A program made the translations under genes and the position numbers. The notes beneath the pieces were generated by a model, which saw only the letters and a program-made list of their open reading frames with translations, did no database searches and was not told the origin of the DNA. Positions 4,865 to 6,332 of a stretch of DNA of 6,332 nucleotides are shown here, in pieces; the first letter of the stretch is position 1; each line of letters begins with the position of its first letter. This DNA is from JAIRQX01 sp031556255. Its GTDB lineage: Bacteria; Chrysiogenota; Deferribacteres; Deferribacterales; JAISNW01. The DNA lies in assembly GCA_031556255.1 (NCBI GenBank), contig JAVBTI010000159.1:1-6332 (forward strand). The letters are read 5' to 3'.

Positions 4865-6332
4865 TTATTTCCAGAACCTCATTGTGCCTTTTTCCGCAAG
4901 ATTTATGTGCATTTTATAGACTTCCGCCAGCATATGCGGTTCGTGCGCCCGCCCGGTGGCCATTTCAGACCTTTCAAGATAATCAGTCAGATATGGCCTG
5001 TATTCCGGATGGGCGCACTTTTCTATAATAGTTCTGGCGCGGTCTTTAGGCGAAAGGCCCCTGAGATCAGCAAGCCCCTGCTCGGTCACAAGCACATCGA
5101 GATCGTGTTCGGTGTGGTCCACGTGCGTAACCTTGGGCACAACACAGGATATGCCCAGCTCGTCCGTTTTGCTGGGGCGCGCGGACGGGCAGTGCATAAT
5201 GGAAAGATAGCCGTTGCGCAGGAAGTCGCCGGAACCGCCTATGCCGTTCAGCATGTTTGTGCCGCCCACCAGGGTGGAGTTTGCGTGGGCATATATATCG
5301 AACTCCACAGGGGTATTCATGGCAAGAACTCCCAATCTGCGGATGACTTCAGGATGGTTTGATATCTGCTGAGGGCGCAGGATGACCTTGCTTTTGTAAA
5401 AATCGTACTTGTCCCACCAGATCTTAAAGCCCTCCTCTGAAAGTGAGAGGGATGAGCAGCTTATAGTCTTACATTTCCCGGAATCGAGGAAGGGCAGGAA
5501 GGTATCCTGCAACACTTCGGTATAAACGGTCAGATCCTCGAACGGTGAGCCGGTAAGCCCGCCAACAACCGCGTTGGCGATGGAACCCACGCCGGACTGC
5601 AGCGGCAGGAGGTTTTTGGGCAACCGCCCGGCTTTGACCTCTTCGGCAAAAAAGGCGACTATGTGGTCGGCAATACGCTGGGACTCATCGTCCGTCCCCC
5701 GGAGAGCACGACCGGTATCTTTCATCCTGGATTCGACGATACCTACAATCCTGCTTTTATCGGTGGGCACATATGTGGTTCCCACGCGGTCGCCGGCTTT
5801 CATGACGGGTATAATCTTCTTGTGGGGAGGGCGATCGGCCACAAGGATGTCATGCATCCCTTCGAAGGAAGGCAGGCCGGTGTTGATCTCCACGATTATT
5901 TTATCGGCTATGGCGATAATTTCCGGCGTCGCGCCTACGGAGCCGGCAAGCACTATATTCCCGTCTTCGGTGATCGCTGAAGCCTCTACTATGGCGAAAT
6001 CGAGCCGACCGCCCTGATCTTTGGTATAAAACCCGTAAAGAAGATCCTGCGCGAACATGGAGAGGTGTTTGTCGCCCATGCGTATTTCGCCGCAGTTGAT
6101 CCCTTTGCAGATATTTTTGCCGGTCTGGTACGGCCAGCGTTTGTCGATCATTTTCAGCGTAGCCCAGCGATCTTCGGACTCCGCGCCGGTGGACGCGCCC
6201 ACATACAGGTTAAAACGCCACTTCCCCTGGAGGCCGTTCTGCTCGACATAGTCAGCAATCGCTTTCGGCATGACTTTCGGGTAACCCACAGGGGTAAACC
6301 CGGACCAGCCTATATTCATCGTCCTTTTAACC
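4865..6332 (-). CDS. Acetyl-CoA hydrolase/transferase (succinate:acetate CoA-transferase type), 5' end outside window
   Basis: The visible part resembles Ach1/Cat1/AarC-type CoA-transferases, which move CoA between acyl-CoA and an acid such as succinate and acetate. Counting from the first visible Met (6317-6319), the protein shows 'SGFTPVGYPK' (6-15), the N-terminal-domain substrate loop, 'QSGVGSIANAVVGG' (241-254), and 'YTEVLQD' (266-272), whose E268 is the expected catalytic Glu that forms the CoA thioester. Further on are the Gly-rich 'GGSGDFLRN' (361-369) and 'VTEQGLADLRG' (411-421). The frame stays open upstream of that Met to the right edge (V-K-R-T then M), and family members carry about 20 more residues before 'SGFTP', so the Met is internal and the gene begins beyond the window. 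An acetate-to-succinyl-CoA swap linked to the TCA cycle is likely but substrate choice is inferred. Confidence 0.92.
   Translation of the reverse strand, partial: VKRTMNIGWSGFTPVGYPKVMPKAIADYVEQNGLQGKWRFNLYVGASTGAESEDRWATLKMIDKRWPYQTGKNICKGINCGEIRMGDKHLSMFAQDLLYGFYTKDQGGRLDFAIVEASAITEDGNIVLAGSVGATPEIIAIADKIIVEINTGLPSFEGMHDILVADRPPHKKIIPVMKAGDRVGTTYVPTDKSRIVGIVESRMKDTGRALRGTDDESQRIADHIVAFFAEEVKAGRLPKNLLPLQSGVGSIANAVVGGLTGSPFEDLTVYTEVLQDTFLPFLDSGKCKTISCSSLSLSEEGFKIWWDKYDFYKSKVILRPQQISNHPEVIRRLGVLAMNTPVEFDIYAHANSTLVGGTNMLNGIGGSGDFLRNGYLSIMHCPSARPSKTDELGISCVVPKVTHVDHTEHDLDVLVTEQGLADLRGLSPKDRARTIIEKCAHPEYRPYLTDYLERSEMATGRAHEPHMLAEVYKMHINLAEKGTMRFWK

Overview
Every convincing gene in this window lies on the minus strand, so the window reads right to left. 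No mobile element, CRISPR array, tRNA or rRNA was seen. The gene content is housekeeping: a CoA-transferase of the succinate/acetate type, an inositol-monophosphatase-like enzyme, queC, pfkA, a PduO-type corrinoid adenosyltransferase, an unrecognised small protein, a YqeY/GatB-related protein, cvpA and the start of mutS2. This suggests a free-living Gram-negative, perhaps anaerobic bacterium with acetate/succinate CoA metabolism and cobalamin use. A Deferribacterota-type organism is my best guess, but that is an impression from protein style and gene order, not a demonstrated assignment.

Layout in transcription order: (1) 6332-3404 is a tight run of CoA-transferase (5' end cut by the window), inositol-phosphatase family protein (5-nt gap) and queC (14-nt overlap), probably one transcript. 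(2) 3403-3262 is a leader/promoter region with a near-consensus minus-strand promoter, an overlapping near-consensus plus-strand promoter, and a GC-rich structured leader ending in a hairpin with a U-tract beside the pfkA Shine-Dalgarno. (3) 3261-2299 is pfkA, 320 codons, ATP-type. (4) 2298-2037 is a GC-rich (about 65% over 2061-2220), hairpin-rich spacer with terminator-like structures near pfkA and no believable gene. (5) 2036-1512 is the adenosyltransferase. (6) 1511-1459 is an AT-rich spacer with a good promoter. (7) 1458-1 is a second run: small unknown protein, yqeY, cvpA (14-nt overlap with yqeY) and mutS2 (7-nt gap, runs off the left edge).

The genes do not form one pathway. QueC makes the preQ0 precursor of queuosine, PfkA commits fructose-6-phosphate to glycolysis, the adenosyltransferase makes coenzyme B12, and the CoA-transferase interconverts acyl-CoAs and acids. 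The cvpA-mutS2 pair is a familiar neighbourhood in bacteria.

I found no obvious new enzyme system. The most interesting signals are regulatory: opposed promoters sharing a -10 region between queC and pfkA, a possible attenuator/leader ORF before pfkA, -35 boxes built from the preceding gene's last codon and stop, and the unexplained structured spacer before the adenosyltransferase gene.
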